From JAVVEG01 sp032251455 (GTDB lineage: Bacteria > Pseudomonadota > Gammaproteobacteria > Pseudomonadales > Pseudohongiellaceae): a stretch of DNA of 64,000 nt. The translations under genes and the position numbers were made by a program. The DNA is taken from assembly GCA_032251455.1 (NCBI GenBank), contig JAVVEG010000006.1:82922-146921 (forward strand), given 5' to 3'. Under the pieces are notes generated by a model. It was not told the origin of the DNA. It did no database searches and was given only the letters and a program-made list of their open reading frames with translations. Shown here one piece after another: positions 1 to 9,339 of the stretch; position 1 is the first letter of the stretch; each line of letters opens with the position of its first letter.

Positions 1-1079
1 ATCGAGACCCGTCTGCCGAATGGCAATTCAATCTGCACAGCTATCTGTATGCCTGTCGTCTGTATACCTGGCTGACACACACCGGGCACAAGCCTTTTCA
101 CTGGCATGACTGCGGTGTGCTGACCCTGGCCAGCGCCTACCGCCACACGCGCAAGACGGGATCAGCAACAAACTACCCACATTATGATGCCCAGGTATTA
201 CACGCTGTCACTGCCGAACAAGCCAGCAACATAGCCAATATCCGGGTGGATGAACCCGGCGTATTCATGCCCGGCGGAGGCTGGTTGAATCCGGTACTAC
301 TATGCGAAAGCTATCTCTCTCATCCTGATATTGAACTGATCTGCAATACGCGGATTGAACAAATTGAACACGATGGTGCTTGCTGGCATTTATCCAACCC
401 AGCAACAGGGTTCACGCATCAATCTGAAATAGTGATACTGGCAACCAGCCATGAAATCACCACCATGGCACAAGGGGCTGGATTACCGGTTTCGCCTCTG
501 CGTGGACAGGTAAGTTTCGTGCCCACCACGGCCAATTCAGGGAAGTTGTCCTGCGTTGTTTGCGCCAGCCGCTACCTTACTCCCGCGTTTGGCGATGACC
601 ACAGTATTGGTGCCAGTTATATCAAAAACAGTACTGATACCGAACTGAGCGAACAGGAACAAGCGGAGAACCTGGCGGCCATCAAGGCTGACTTTCCAGG
701 CCTGAACCTGGATACACCAGGCTTGCTTGCCGGCCGTGCCGGCATTCGGGGAGGCAGCCAGGATTTTATGCCTCTGGTCGGGCAGGTTCCGGACAATCGA
801 TTCTGGCAAGAGGTTGATGGAGGCAGCCAACATCTGAGTGGACATGCAAGAGAGGTGAAAGCAAACCATTACCCTGGGCTTTTTGTCAATGTGGGACATG
901 GCTCCCATGGAGTTGCCACTACCGCCCTTTGTGCTGATTATCTGGCTGCAATGATCAGCAAGGAAGCATCGCCTATTCCGGCATCCGTTGCCCGTTGTCT
1001 GGACCCTACACGATTTCAGCAACGCAAGCTCAGGAAACTGTCAGCTTCCCCCAGACTTCATTCACGCGCGCCAAAATAA
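1..1079 (+). CDS. mnmC: MnmC, C-terminal FAD-dependent oxidoreductase part (5' truncated by window edge)
   Basis: The reading frame is open from the window edge (first complete codon at base 3), so the start lies outside. The visible part matches the FAD oxidoreductase domain of bifunctional MnmC, which removes the carboxymethyl group from cmnm5s2U34 before the methyltransferase domain remethylates it at the tRNA wobble base. Seen: the DCGVLTLA segment typical of the domain entry, a PLRGQVSFVP stretch, GRAGIRGGSQDFMPLVG and NVGHGSHGVATTALCADYLA, which resemble the FAD- and substrate-binding C-terminal region of DAO-family enzymes. The N-terminal methyltransferase, if present, is upstream of the window. 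The 3' end overlaps the convergent aminopeptidase gene by 22 bp. The family call is firm; whether the protein is the full two-domain fusion cannot be seen. Confidence 0.85.
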   Translation, partial: RDPSAEWQFNLHSYLYACRLYTWLTHTGHKPFHWHDCGVLTLASAYRHTRKTGSATNYPHYDAQVLHAVTAEQASNIANIRVDEPGVFMPGGGWLNPVLLCESYLSHPDIELICNTRIEQIEHDGACWHLSNPATGFTHQSEIVILATSHEITTMAQGAGLPVSPLRGQVSFVPTTANSGKLSCVVCASRYLTPAFGDDHSIGASYIKNSTDTELSEQEQAENLAAIKADFPGLNLDTPGLLAGRAGIRGGSQDFMPLVGQVPDNRFWQEVDGGSQHLSGHAREVKANHYPGLFVNVGHGSHGVATTALCADYLAAMISKEASPIPASVARCLDPTRFQQRKLRKLSASPRLHSRAPK

Positions 1080-2380
1080 CGCTGCATTACCTTGAACAGC
1101 ATGAAGGCATCATCGGCGCCAGCCAGCTCACGTATGGAGTGCATGGCAAACGTGGGCACCCCGACATCCACGGTTTCCACCCCAAGCCCGCTGGCCGTAA
1201 TCGGCCCGATGGTACTGCCACAGCCCATATCACTGCGCACGGCAAAATCCTGCACCGGAATATTTTCCAGTTCACATAGATTCCTGAACAGAGCCACAGA
1301 ATGACTATTGCTGGCATAGCGCTGGTTGGCATTGATTTTCAATACCGGCCCGCGATTCAACAAGGGGCCATGATTGCTGTCATGTCGATCGGCAAAATTG
1401 GGGTGTATGCCATGCGCATTATCCACTGACAGCAAGCGTGAGTGGCGAATCATGCGCTCGAATTGCTCATCGCTGCGGTTTCTGTCTCCATCCATAGCGG
1501 CCTGCTCAACAATGCGGCTGAGTACCGATTTCAGAAAAGGACCTTGTGCTCCTGAACTCGATGTGCTGCCGACCTCCTCATGATCATTGCAGACCAGCAG
1601 ATTATACTGCCCCCTGTCGGCCTGACAAATTGCCTCCATGCCCACATAACAGCTCAACAGATTATCGAGCCGGGCTGCCGCAATGAATTGTTCATTCAAC
1701 CCGATCAGTGCGGGTGCTTGTGTATCATAGAAACTGAGTTCATGCCCCAGTATCTGTTGCGCATCAGCACTGCCTGGCAGTGCCTGCAATTGGCTCAGCA
1801 AGAACTCCGAAAAGGAAAAATGTTCACCTGGCGCCAAGGACATCAGGATGGGCAGCAGTTCTTTCTGCGGATTGATGCTGCGGTTCTGATTGGCTTCCCG
1901 ATCAAGATGAATGGCGAGGCTTGGAATGATTGCAACCGGCTTCTTCAGGTTGATCAGGGCTGAAGCCAGACTGCCTGCCCGGTTCCTGTAATCCACCCGT
2001 CCTGCCAGGGACAGATCACGATCAAACCAGGGTGCATAGAGGGCGCCACCGTACACTTCGACACTCAATTGCACATATTCGTTGCGCACGAGTTCTGGAA
2101 CCGGTTTCAGTTTCAGGCAAGGGCTGTCAGTGTGCGCTCCAGCCATATGCACACCATGTCGGGACGGGTCGGTGCCGGCATGGGTAAAGGCAATGAGAGC
2201 CGATTCGTTGCGAGTGACAAAGTAGCAACCACCTGGCTGCAGCTGCCACTGAGCCGTTTCTTCCAAAGCCTCGAACCCTGCTTCACTGAGTCTCTGTGAC
2301 AGGGTCTGAACAGCATGAAAAGAGTCAGGTGACTCCGCAATGAACGACAACAGAGATTGATTGAAGGTGGTCTTGTTCAT
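1058..2380 (-). CDS. apeB: M18 family zinc aminopeptidase (ApeB-like)
   Basis: A 440-aa cytosolic metalloaminopeptidase of family M18, which removes N-terminal residues (often acidic ones) from peptides using two zinc ions. Motifs seen: GAHTDSP near residue 83 (first zinc ligand and active-site Asp), the NDHEEVGS segment near residue 265 (bridging and catalytic carboxylates), and late SHSVALF and SDMGCGSTIGP motifs. Length is normal for bacterial M18 enzymes. I place the start at the ATG at 2380; a GTG directly before it would add one residue. It follows the FKBP gene by 29 bp on the same strand, so the two may be cotranscribed. Its 3' end overlaps mnmC on the opposite strand. Confidence 0.9.
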   Translation of the reverse strand: MNKTTFNQSLLSFIAESPDSFHAVQTLSQRLSEAGFEALEETAQWQLQPGGCYFVTRNESALIAFTHAGTDPSRHGVHMAGAHTDSPCLKLKPVPELVRNEYVQLSVEVYGGALYAPWFDRDLSLAGRVDYRNRAGSLASALINLKKPVAIIPSLAIHLDREANQNRSINPQKELLPILMSLAPGEHFSFSEFLLSQLQALPGSADAQQILGHELSFYDTQAPALIGLNEQFIAAARLDNLLSCYVGMEAICQADRGQYNLLVCNDHEEVGSTSSSGAQGPFLKSVLSRIVEQAAMDGDRNRSDEQFERMIRHSRLLSVDNAHGIHPNFADRHDSNHGPLLNRGPVLKINANQRYASNSHSVALFRNLCELENIPVQDFAVRSDMGCGSTIGPITASGLGVETVDVGVPTFAMHSIRELAGADDAFMLFKVMQRYFGARE

Positions 2381-2409
2381 CACTGTCCGTCCATTTACCA
2401 GGAAAAAAC

Positions 2410-3120
2410 TTATTGCGCGGCAGGATTGACTTCGAGCAATTCCACATCAAAGATCAAGGTTGCATGTGGCGGTATTGGACCGGAGCCTGACGGACCATAG
2501 GCCAGCTCAGCCGGGATGAAAAGTCGCCACTTGTCCCCTTCTTTCATCAACTGCAGTGCTTCTGTCCAGCCGGGAATAACCTGATTCAAGCCAAACTCTG
2601 CCGGTTGCCCACGCTCTACCGAGCTGTCGAACACACTGCCATCAATCAGGGAGCCATGGTAGTGCGCCAATACCGAATCGCTGACCAGCGGAGAGACCGC
2701 ATCGGCAGCACCGGATTCGAGGACCTCATACTGCAAACCGCTGGCAGTGGTCGTTACTTCGGGTCTGGCACCATTGTCTGCCAGGAAAGCTGCATTGGCG
2801 CTCTGGGCCGCTTCTGCTTCGGCAACCTGACGCTCCATCATTTGTTGCTGGAATGCAGTCAGGGCTGCAATCATTTGTTCTTCACTCAAACGCGGTTGAC
2901 CGGCCACGATATCACGCAAACCCGCCATGAAAACCTCAAAATCAATATCATCCATCAGACCTTGAGCGAGCAGGTTTTGCCCGATATTGACGCCAATACT
3001 GTAGCTGACCTGACTTTCCTGACTATCCAGATTCTCTGTACTCTGTGCCAGCATACCTGTACTGCCAATCAGAAAAGTGATTACAGTGGCGCACAGACTA
3101 ATAACTTTCAGTTTTTTCAT
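2410..3120 (-). CDS. Periplasmic FKBP-type peptidyl-prolyl cis-trans isomerase
   Basis: 236 aa. A signal peptide of about 25 residues (KK start, hydrophobic core, AQS cleavage region) sends it to the periplasm. Residues about 35-115 form the helical FKBP_N dimerisation region (SIGVNIGQNLLAQG). Residues about 135-232 are the catalytic FKBP_C fold with YHGSLIDGSVFDSS, VIPGWTEALQLM, AELAYG and IFDVELLE, all typical of FklB, FkpA and Mip proteins. It should speed proline isomerisation and act as a folding chaperone for envelope proteins. The ATG is preceded by an AAGGA ribosome-binding site. I cannot separate FkpA, FklB and Mip subfamilies by eye, so no symbol is given. Confidence 0.9.
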   Translation of the reverse strand: MKKLKVISLCATVITFLIGSTGMLAQSTENLDSQESQVSYSIGVNIGQNLLAQGLMDDIDFEVFMAGLRDIVAGQPRLSEEQMIAALTAFQQQMMERQVAEAEAAQSANAAFLADNGARPEVTTTASGLQYEVLESGAADAVSPLVSDSVLAHYHGSLIDGSVFDSSVERGQPAEFGLNQVIPGWTEALQLMKEGDKWRLFIPAELAYGPSGSGPIPPHATLIFDVELLEVNPAAQ

Positions 3121-3230
3121 GATGTTGTCCTTGGCTTATGACGGGGGGTGAGGAGGTTTATTTACACGCTCAGTCTTAGCGCGCATACTATCTCGACTTG
3201 CCATCAATTTCCACTACCAGCCAGAAGTTC

Positions 3231-3737
3231 ATGATGCGCCCTGTATTTCTTATTCTGCTGATGTCATTACCATTACTGATCACTGCATGTGCCCGGCAAT
3301 TTGCTGTTTCGGTGAATAACCAGACCTTGTATGACCCACGCCCGGTCCTGAGCAATATCCAGCTCGTCGACCCCGGCATGCAAAGCTGTCTGAATCTGTT
3401 GCTACAGCAGGGCGCGGCGGATTCCGGTGAAATTCGTGTCTTTTCCTGCGCCGGCCTTGCCATTACCACCGTGGATGGCATTGCCAATCTGCAAGGACTG
3501 CAGTTCATTGATATCAGCAATAACCAGCTGCCTCACCTTGATGAACTGAGGCGGCTTGCCCTGCTGGGGATCAATGCCGAAAACAACCGCCTGAATGATA
3601 TCTCCGCACTGCTCAACATCCCAACCCTGGTGACGGCAAACCTGCGCGGCAATCCGGATATCCCCTGCCAGCAATTGAACAGGCTTCGAAATAAACTGGG
3701 ACAAAACCTGCAGGCCCCTGAGCAATGTGAACGGTAA
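3231..3737 (+). CDS. Small lipoprotein with a short leucine-rich-repeat-like segment
   Basis: 168 aa. The start is the ATG at 3231 (a second ATG follows at once), preceded by an AGAAG ribosome-binding site. A hydrophobic leader ends in the lipobox LITAC with Cys20, so a membrane-anchored lipoprotein is expected. After a linker, residues about 80-145 hold irregular leucine-rich repeats with the LxxLxxLxxxxNxL pattern (GLQFIDISNNQL, LALLGINAENNRL, TLVTANLRGN), followed by a Cys-containing cap. Similar short LRR lipoproteins occur in marine gammaproteobacteria with no assigned role. It is divergent from the FKBP gene and convergent with miaE. Function unknown; adhesion or protein-protein contact would be guesses. 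Confidence 0.7.
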   Translation: MMRPVFLILLMSLPLLITACARQFAVSVNNQTLYDPRPVLSNIQLVDPGMQSCLNLLLQQGAADSGEIRVFSCAGLAITTVDGIANLQGLQFIDISNNQLPHLDELRRLALLGINAENNRLNDISALLNIPTLVTANLRGNPDIPCQQLNRLRNKLGQNLQAPEQCER

Positions 3738-3747
3738 AGGGGGGCCT

Positions 3748-4383
3748 CTAGGATGAAACAGGCACGCCACTATGAAAACGGAATTCCTGATCCTCGCTTT
3801 CTATGAGTTCACGTTCGATTTCTGCAAACAGATTGATGCGGGCACTGATGTCACCTTGCGCATAAAGCCGCGCCAGCATCAGATAATCTTCGAAATGTCT
3901 TGCTTCAGAGCGTAACAGGCTGCGATAGAATCTGGCCAGTTCGGTATCCAGATGCGGCAGCAGAGCAGCAAATCGTTCGCAGGAGCGCGCTTCGACAAAG
4001 GCACCCACTATCAAGGTGTCAACCAGCATCCCCAAATGATCTTTACGAATTTTTTCACGCAGGCTGGAAGCATAGCGTGATGCACTCAGTTGCCGGTAGG
4101 AGATATTACGCGCGGCCATTAATTCAACCACCTGCTGGAAGTGCAACAATTCTTCACGTGCCAGTTGTGACATTTTTTTCAGCAGCTCGGTACAGGCAAC
4201 ATGGCGGTACAACAGATTCATTGCTGTGGCAGCGGCCTTTTTCTCACAATTGGCATGATCGATAAGCAGAATTTCCTGATTCTGCAATGCCCACTGCGTC
4301 CAGGCTGGTGGTGTAGGGCAGGAGAGAAATTGATGGATGGCTGCCAGCATGTTCTCAGTCCCGACCCGGTCAATCCCTGTCAT
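3748..4383 (-). CDS. miaE: tRNA-(ms2io6A) hydroxylase MiaE
   Basis: A non-haem diiron monooxygenase that hydroxylates the isopentenyl group of ms2i6A at tRNA position 37. The ferritin-like four-helix ligands are visible: NCEKKAA, REELLHF, EARSCERF and SEARHFEDY supply the Glu and His residues for two irons. With the ATG at 4383 the protein is 211 aa and its start overlaps the rmuC end by 14 bp, which suggests translational coupling. An ATG at 4350 (MLAAIHQFL) is an alternative closer to some family members. Neither has a strong ribosome-binding site. It belongs to the rmuC transcription unit. Confidence 0.9.
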   Translation of the reverse strand: MTGIDRVGTENMLAAIHQFLSCPTPPAWTQWALQNQEILLIDHANCEKKAAATAMNLLYRHVACTELLKKMSQLAREELLHFQQVVELMAARNISYRQLSASRYASSLREKIRKDHLGMLVDTLIVGAFVEARSCERFAALLPHLDTELARFYRSLLRSEARHFEDYLMLARLYAQGDISARINLFAEIERELIESEDQEFRFHSGVPVSS

Positions 4384-5785
4384 CAGTAGAATCCGGCTCT
4401 GACTTAAACGCCCCGCCCTCCTCAATCCGATCAGGAATATCCTCTTGCGCTTCCAGCTCACTCAGATCGGCCTGGGCAAGAATATGCGCAGCATGCTTCT
4501 TGCTTGCCCTGGCGCCCAGCTCACGCAGCTTCTCCACTCGACTCAACAAATTACCCTTGCCGGTATGCAGCTTGTTGTGTGCTCTGTCATAGCTTTTCTG
4601 GGTAGCCTGAATTTTTTTCCCGATATCTTCGATATCTTCCACAAAGGCAACAAATTTGTCGTACAGATTACCCGCAGAATTTGCTATCTCGATGGCGTGC
4701 TGGCTTTGCCGTTCGTAACGCCAGATATTCTGGATTGCCCGCAAGGTGGCCAGCAGGGTGGACGGACCAACCAGAATGATATTGCGATCAAACGCTTCGG
4801 AAAACAATGAGCCGTCTTCATGCACAGCCACGGCAAAGGCTGCCTCAACCGGCATGAACAAAAGCACAAAATCCAGTGAATTCAATGCCTTCAAATTTTG
4901 ATAACTCTTGCTGCCGAGATTCTTGACATGATTGCGAATGGAGAGTACATGTTGGCGCAGATGCTCGGCACGTTTGCCATCGTCCTCTTCTGAACAATAA
5001 TTTTCATAGGCTTTCAAGGATACCTTGGCATCAATAATCACCTGTTTGTTATCCGGCAAATGGACGATGACATCGGGTTGACTGCGGCGGCCATCTTCCG
5101 CTTCCAGACTGGCCTGCTCTTCATACTCACGCCCTTTGACCAGGCCTGATTTTTCCAGTATCGATTTCAGAATGACTTCTCCCCAGGTACCCTGGGTCTT
5201 GCTTTCCCCCTTGAGGGCCCGGGTCAGATTGATTGCGTCAGTGCTGATACGGGCGTTGAGTTCCTGTAGATTCCTGATTTCGTTGGCCAGAGAATGACGC
5301 TCTCTCGCCTCTGCCTGGTAAGTCTCCTGAACCTTTTTTTCAAAAGTGCTTATGCGCTCTCCCAATGGCTGTAATATCCGGGTCAGATTTTCCTGATTGC
5401 TTTGCGTAAAACGCTGACTTTTTTCTTCCAGTATATCGCCGGCAAGTTGCTTGAATTCCAGGGTCATCTGTTCTTTCGCCTGTTGCAACAGATGCAGTTT
5501 CTCGACACTGTGCTGCTGCTCCTGTGTCAACAGGGTTTTCAATTGGGCAATTTCTTCACGATGGGATATGTTGGCAGCATTCAAGGTCTGGAGCTCCTGC
5601 TGTAACTCCTGCTCATGCTGCCGGATGGTGTTGATTTCACGGTCCTTGCCGTCCAGCTGTTCCTGCTGCAATGCAAGCTGGCTGCGATATTCCGCTGACT
5701 TGCGTTGCAAATGGAACAGCAGCCCAAGAGAAAGCATCGCCAGCAGGATAATCACTGCTATGCCCGCCATCATCAGTTCAGTCAT
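4370..5785 (-). CDS. rmuC: DNA recombination protein RmuC
   Basis: 471 aa. An N-terminal membrane helix (residues about 5-26) is followed by a long coiled coil (about 28-180, rich in Q, E, K and L) and then the RmuC domain with a predicted PD-(D/E)XK-like nuclease fold. Seen: GTWGEVILKSILEKSGL, DVIVHLPDNKQVIIDAKVSL (the D...DAK core) and LLFMPVEAAFA. RmuC limits recombination between short inverted repeats in E. coli; the biochemical details are poorly known. It lies 22 bp downstream of bamC on the same strand and overlaps miaE, so dapA-bamC-rmuC-miaE may form one unit. Confidence 0.92.
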   Translation of the reverse strand: MTELMMAGIAVIILLAMLSLGLLFHLQRKSAEYRSQLALQQEQLDGKDREINTIRQHEQELQQELQTLNAANISHREEIAQLKTLLTQEQQHSVEKLHLLQQAKEQMTLEFKQLAGDILEEKSQRFTQSNQENLTRILQPLGERISTFEKKVQETYQAEARERHSLANEIRNLQELNARISTDAINLTRALKGESKTQGTWGEVILKSILEKSGLVKGREYEEQASLEAEDGRRSQPDVIVHLPDNKQVIIDAKVSLKAYENYCSEEDDGKRAEHLRQHVLSIRNHVKNLGSKSYQNLKALNSLDFVLLFMPVEAAFAVAVHEDGSLFSEAFDRNIILVGPSTLLATLRAIQNIWRYERQSQHAIEIANSAGNLYDKFVAFVEDIEDIGKKIQATQKSYDRAHNKLHTGKGNLLSRVEKLRELGARASKKHAAHILAQADLSELEAQEDIPDRIEEGGAFKSEPDSTDDRD

Positions 5786-5807
5786 GTGATTGTGCCCCGG
5801 TCCGGTC

Positions 5808-6866
5808 TCAGCTCAGATTTTCGCTGATCACCTGAATCAGTTCCGCACCCAGACGTTGCGCCATGTCAATCGGAAGATTGCCGGCGGCGCTGGTACTGAC
5901 TCGAATAGTGCTATCGGTTTCTTCAAGCTGGACAGTAAATACAAGATCCTGAGCAGCATTCTCATCCCCTCTGCGGAAAAACCGGGCCAGGAACCCTGGT
6001 TCGTCCACCTCTTCTTCTCTACCAGCAAAAGTAACCTTGAAATGCCCCTCACTGCGAAGACTCTCGATGATATCCAGCCTGGCAGTAGACAATGATTGGC
6101 CTACCTGGCTCCAGGCCCGCTCATAATCAATATCCAGTTCAAGAATCAGTTTGCCGGCCTGGTCTCGGACAAGTCTGGATTTGCTTTGCATTTCAATGCT
6201 GCCGGCCAGCAGGGAAACCGAGGAAGCTCGATACAGATCGGTCCTGTCGGCAAGATAGACAGAGAGTGCATTCAACATCAATTCCTCAGCCTCCGGATTA
6301 TGCGAAGTCTCTACCGTTGTGGGTAGAAAGCCAGGGGTCAGCTCGGCTTCGTCGACGTTAACAAGATATACCTCGGAATTGCCTGGATGCAGTCCCGGCT
6401 CAATACGCAAAATATATTTTTGCCTGCTATCCTCCTGTTCGATCTCTACCCACTGGGTTTCCATGATGCCGCGTACCGCGTCTTCCCGATCGAGATTTAC
6501 CTGCGCAGTAGCCCAGAAATCACGGATTCGAGGCCAGACCTGACCTGGTGTTGCACCAATCAAAATCCAGCGACGTCCAGTAAAACTCTGGATTACTACT
6601 CCTTCTCTGACCCTCGAATCGAGGCCTTTGGGGGGAGGAGGAGTTTCATAGTACGCACCGTCCCGGGCGATGTTCTCCGGGACCGGGAACATTTCCACCA
6701 GAGTGAAATTATCAAGCCCACCGGGTACCTGTAGCGGTGGTGCTACCGGGGCCGTCAGATACTCAGCCTGGCGATCCGGAAAAACAAGGCCCAGCAGGCC
6801 ACAGGACTGCAGCAGCGGCAGCACCAGGAAAATCATCACTCTGAGTCTGTGCTTTTCAATCTGCAT
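5808..6866 (-). CDS. bamC: Outer-membrane assembly lipoprotein BamC
   Basis: 352 aa lipoprotein of the BAM complex, which inserts beta-barrel proteins into the outer membrane. The leader ends in the lipobox LLQSC with Cys22. A long unstructured N-terminal lasso (DRQAEYLTAPVAPPLQVPGGLDN) is typical, since in E. coli it binds BamD. Two helix-grip domains follow, the first around RRWILIGATPGQVWPRIRDFW. Length and layout fit the family. The gene sits 44 bp downstream of dapA, the classical dapA-bamC (nlpB) pair. The sequence is divergent from enteric BamC, but leader, lasso and position together make the call solid. Confidence 0.88.
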   Translation of the reverse strand: MQIEKHRLRVMIFLVLPLLQSCGLLGLVFPDRQAEYLTAPVAPPLQVPGGLDNFTLVEMFPVPENIARDGAYYETPPPPKGLDSRVREGVVIQSFTGRRWILIGATPGQVWPRIRDFWATAQVNLDREDAVRGIMETQWVEIEQEDSRQKYILRIEPGLHPGNSEVYLVNVDEAELTPGFLPTTVETSHNPEAEELMLNALSVYLADRTDLYRASSVSLLAGSIEMQSKSRLVRDQAGKLILELDIDYERAWSQVGQSLSTARLDIIESLRSEGHFKVTFAGREEEVDEPGFLARFFRRGDENAAQDLVFTVQLEETDSTIRVSTSAAGNLPIDMAQRLGAELIQVISENLS

Positions 6867-6910
6867 AGTATTTCACTTTTTCATACTGTCATTTTAATTT
6901 TATTCATTTG

Positions 6911-7795
6911 TCAGACGGAAGCATCAAGACCAGCATGTTTCATGGCCTCCCGCAGAGGAATCCGATAAGCTTCATTGAGCATCACCAATGGCAGCCGTAT
7001 TCCAGAACCAATCAGACCCATTTCCAGCAAAGCCCATTTCACCGGAACCGGATTCGCTTCAAGAAACAGAGCATTGTGCAAGCCAGCCAGCCTGGCGTTG
7101 AGCATACTGGCATTCTCATGATCTCCTAGCAAGGCCAGTCTACACATTTCATGCATCAAGGCAGGTGCCACATTGGCTGTTACGGAGATATTGCCTTTGG
7201 CGCCAGCCAGCATGAGATCCAGCGCTGTGGCATCATCACCACTGTAAATGGCAATGCGTTCACGGCACAGCGCAAGCACCTGCCGGCCTCTGTCCAGGTC
7301 CCCGGTTGCCTCCTTCAACCCGATGATGTTTTCCAGGTCAGCCAGGCGAGACACCGTTTCCGGCAACAGATCACAACCCGTTCTGGAGGGCACGTTATAA
7401 AGCAGTTGGGGGATATCCACAGCCTCGGCAATCGCCTTGAAATGCTGAAACAGTCCTTCTTGACTCGGTCTGTTGTAATACGGTGTTACCAGAAGACAGG
7501 CATCAGCCCCGTATTCCTTGGCTGAGGCTGTAAAAAAAATGGCTTCCCGGGTTGAATTCGAACCGGTTCCTGCAATTACCGGCAGCCTGCCAGCCACCTT
7601 GTCAACACAGTATTTGAGCAACTCGCAATGTTCCTGCTCCGACAGGGTCGGGGATTCACCAGTGGTGCCTGCTACCACGATGGCATCTGTGCCATTGTTG
7701 ATATGCCATTCCAGAAGATTATCAAAAGCTTCATAGTCGATGGCACCGTCCGGGTGCATCGGCGTGACTATGGCAACTATGCTGCCTTGTATCAT
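6911..7795 (-). CDS. dapA: 4-hydroxy-tetrahydrodipicolinate synthase
   Basis: 294 aa TIM-barrel aldolase that condenses pyruvate with aspartate semialdehyde, the first committed step toward lysine and diaminopimelate for peptidoglycan. The Schiff-base lysine is K161 (IIGLKEATGD), the catalytic tyrosine is Y133 (LLYNVPSRTG) and the GTTGES loop is at 43-48. Length is standard. It is followed by bamC. The ATG at 7795 is the natural family start. Upstream, 73 bp separate it from the permease gene on the same strand. Confidence 0.97.
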   Translation of the reverse strand: MIQGSIVAIVTPMHPDGAIDYEAFDNLLEWHINNGTDAIVVAGTTGESPTLSEQEHCELLKYCVDKVAGRLPVIAGTGSNSTREAIFFTASAKEYGADACLLVTPYYNRPSQEGLFQHFKAIAEAVDIPQLLYNVPSRTGCDLLPETVSRLADLENIIGLKEATGDLDRGRQVLALCRERIAIYSGDDATALDLMLAGAKGNISVTANVAPALMHEMCRLALLGDHENASMLNARLAGLHNALFLEANPVPVKWALLEMGLIGSGIRLPLVMLNEAYRIPLREAMKHAGLDASV

Positions 7796-7868
7796 TTATT
7801 ACCTCATCAGTTAATGTTGAAAATGGCTGGCATGACTTATTCAGAGCTTCCTTGCACCGGGGGCTTGT

Positions 7869-8972
7869 TTACTTGCTTTCAATGGCCTTGTTTTCCCGAT
7901 TCTTTCTCGCATCCAGTCTGACATGATTGGCCGAAGGCCAGGCATTGATGATCGCCTTGATAAAGGTGGCCAGTGGAATGGCAAAGAACACGCCAGCCAG
8001 CCCCCATATTCCACCGAAGAAAAGTACAGCAGCCACGATGGCTACCGGATGCAGATTGACTGTTTCCGAGAAAATCACCGGCACCAGCACATTCGCGTCC
8101 AGCAGCTGAATGATGGTATAAACCAGCATGGCCATATAAAAACCCTGGCTCATTCCCCATTGAACATAGGCTACTGCCGCTACCGGAATGCCCACCACGG
8201 CAACACCTATGAACGGAATGACAACCGACAAGCCTGTGAGTACAGACAACAACAAGGCATAGTTTATCCCCAACACCATAAAACAGATGTAGCTTACTGC
8301 CCCGACAATAAAAATCTCCAGAACCTTGCCACGGATATAATTGGCCAGCTGCATATCCATTTCTCTCAGTATCTGGCTCATCAACGGGCGATTGCGAGGC
8401 AGCAGGCTGTTGATCCACTGCACCAGAGCCACTTTGTCCTTGAGCATGAAAAATACCAGCACCGGAACCAGAATCAGGAAAATGATCCAGGAAAAAATAC
8501 TGGGAATACTGGAAATCGAATAGGTCAGCACATATTGACCAAAGGTTGTCAACTCACCTCGAATGCTGCTTATAAAATCTCGAACCTGTTGGTCACTGAT
8601 CAAATTGGGGTATTTTTCCGGCAAATGCTGCAGCAGGATTTGCGCTTCACTGATCAATCTTGGCAATTCATTGATGAAACGTCCAAACTGACTCCAGGCC
8701 TGAGGCAGCAGGAAAAACAACGTACTTATAAATAAACTGATGAATAGAATATAGACCACCATGACGGCTGATAAATGCGCCATTTTGAATCGCTGCAGGC
8801 TGTTGACCAGCCCTTGCAGGAAATAGGCTGTAATCACGGCGGCAATCAACGGTGACAGAATGGAGCCAATGGTGGCCAGAATCAACACCATGAAAATGAG
8901 GATTACAGTGAAAATAACAGCTTCTTCATCGTGAAAATACCGATCAATAAAATCATCAAATATTTTTCGCAT
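7869..8972 (-). CDS. AI-2E family transporter (PerM/YdiK-like permease)
   Basis: 367 aa integral inner-membrane protein with about seven or eight hydrophobic segments. The first two come early (VIFTVILIFMVLILATIGSI, then SPLIAAVITAYFL) and a cluster near the C-terminus contains VVIPFIGVAVVGIPVA. The conserved PF01594 motifs PFIG and FFGGIWGLAGVFFAIPLAT are present. The family was named for autoinducer-2 export, but many members have other or unknown substrates; some are sodium/proton antiporters. It lies 9 bp downstream of the TusA-like gene, so the two are probably cotranscribed. The substrate cannot be read from sequence. Confidence 0.85.
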   Translation of the reverse strand: MRKIFDDFIDRYFHDEEAVIFTVILIFMVLILATIGSILSPLIAAVITAYFLQGLVNSLQRFKMAHLSAVMVVYILFISLFISTLFFLLPQAWSQFGRFINELPRLISEAQILLQHLPEKYPNLISDQQVRDFISSIRGELTTFGQYVLTYSISSIPSIFSWIIFLILVPVLVFFMLKDKVALVQWINSLLPRNRPLMSQILREMDMQLANYIRGKVLEIFIVGAVSYICFMVLGINYALLLSVLTGLSVVIPFIGVAVVGIPVAAVAYVQWGMSQGFYMAMLVYTIIQLLDANVLVPVIFSETVNLHPVAIVAAVLFFGGIWGLAGVFFAIPLATFIKAIINAWPSANHVRLDARKNRENKAIESK

Positions 8973-8981
8973 GATCAGGTA

Positions 8982-9215
8982 TCAGCCCTTTTGTATCCAG
9001 TAACAGTAATCGGAACCTTCTTTGCGGAAAGCAAGAATGGCATGCCTGCTTTGCTCCACAAAAACATGAAAATCCCGCTCGGAACCGGGATCAGTGGCTG
9101 TAACCTTCAGCACCTGGGTCGTTTGCAGGGTATTCAGGGCCAGTTTGGCTTTGAGCAGAGGCAGCGGGCATTGCAGACCACTGACATCCAGCTCCATATC
9201 TGTGGGAATAGTCAT
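8982..9215 (-). CDS. TusA/SirA-like sulfurtransferase
   Basis: 77 aa. The signature CPLPLLK with Cys16 near the N-terminus is the persulfide-carrying motif of TusA-family proteins, followed by the small alpha-beta fold (LKVTATDPGSERDFHVFVEQ). TusA passes sulfur for 2-thiouridine in tRNA; relatives such as YedF have other or unknown roles. The MELDVSGLQCPLPLL start region is typical. It directly precedes the AI-2E-type permease, an arrangement also seen in pseudomonads. Which subfamily it belongs to is uncertain, hence no symbol. Confidence 0.85.
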   Translation of the reverse strand: MTIPTDMELDVSGLQCPLPLLKAKLALNTLQTTQVLKVTATDPGSERDFHVFVEQSRHAILAFRKEGSDYCYWIQKG

Positions 9216-9339
9216 GGTGGCATTTTAACAATCATTGCCCGTCGATGCCTAGCACCGCCATCGGCTATGGTCATGGATAGAGCAATTATTTATGTTAATA
9301 TCGGTCATTAGTTGACCAGAACCTGTGTACAGGAGAGCC

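Noticed and set aside
7923..8735. A 270-codon plus-strand frame opposite the AI-2E-type permease
   Set aside because: Product is His/Gln-rich and without family features; the minus-strand gene has full membrane topology and conserved motifs.
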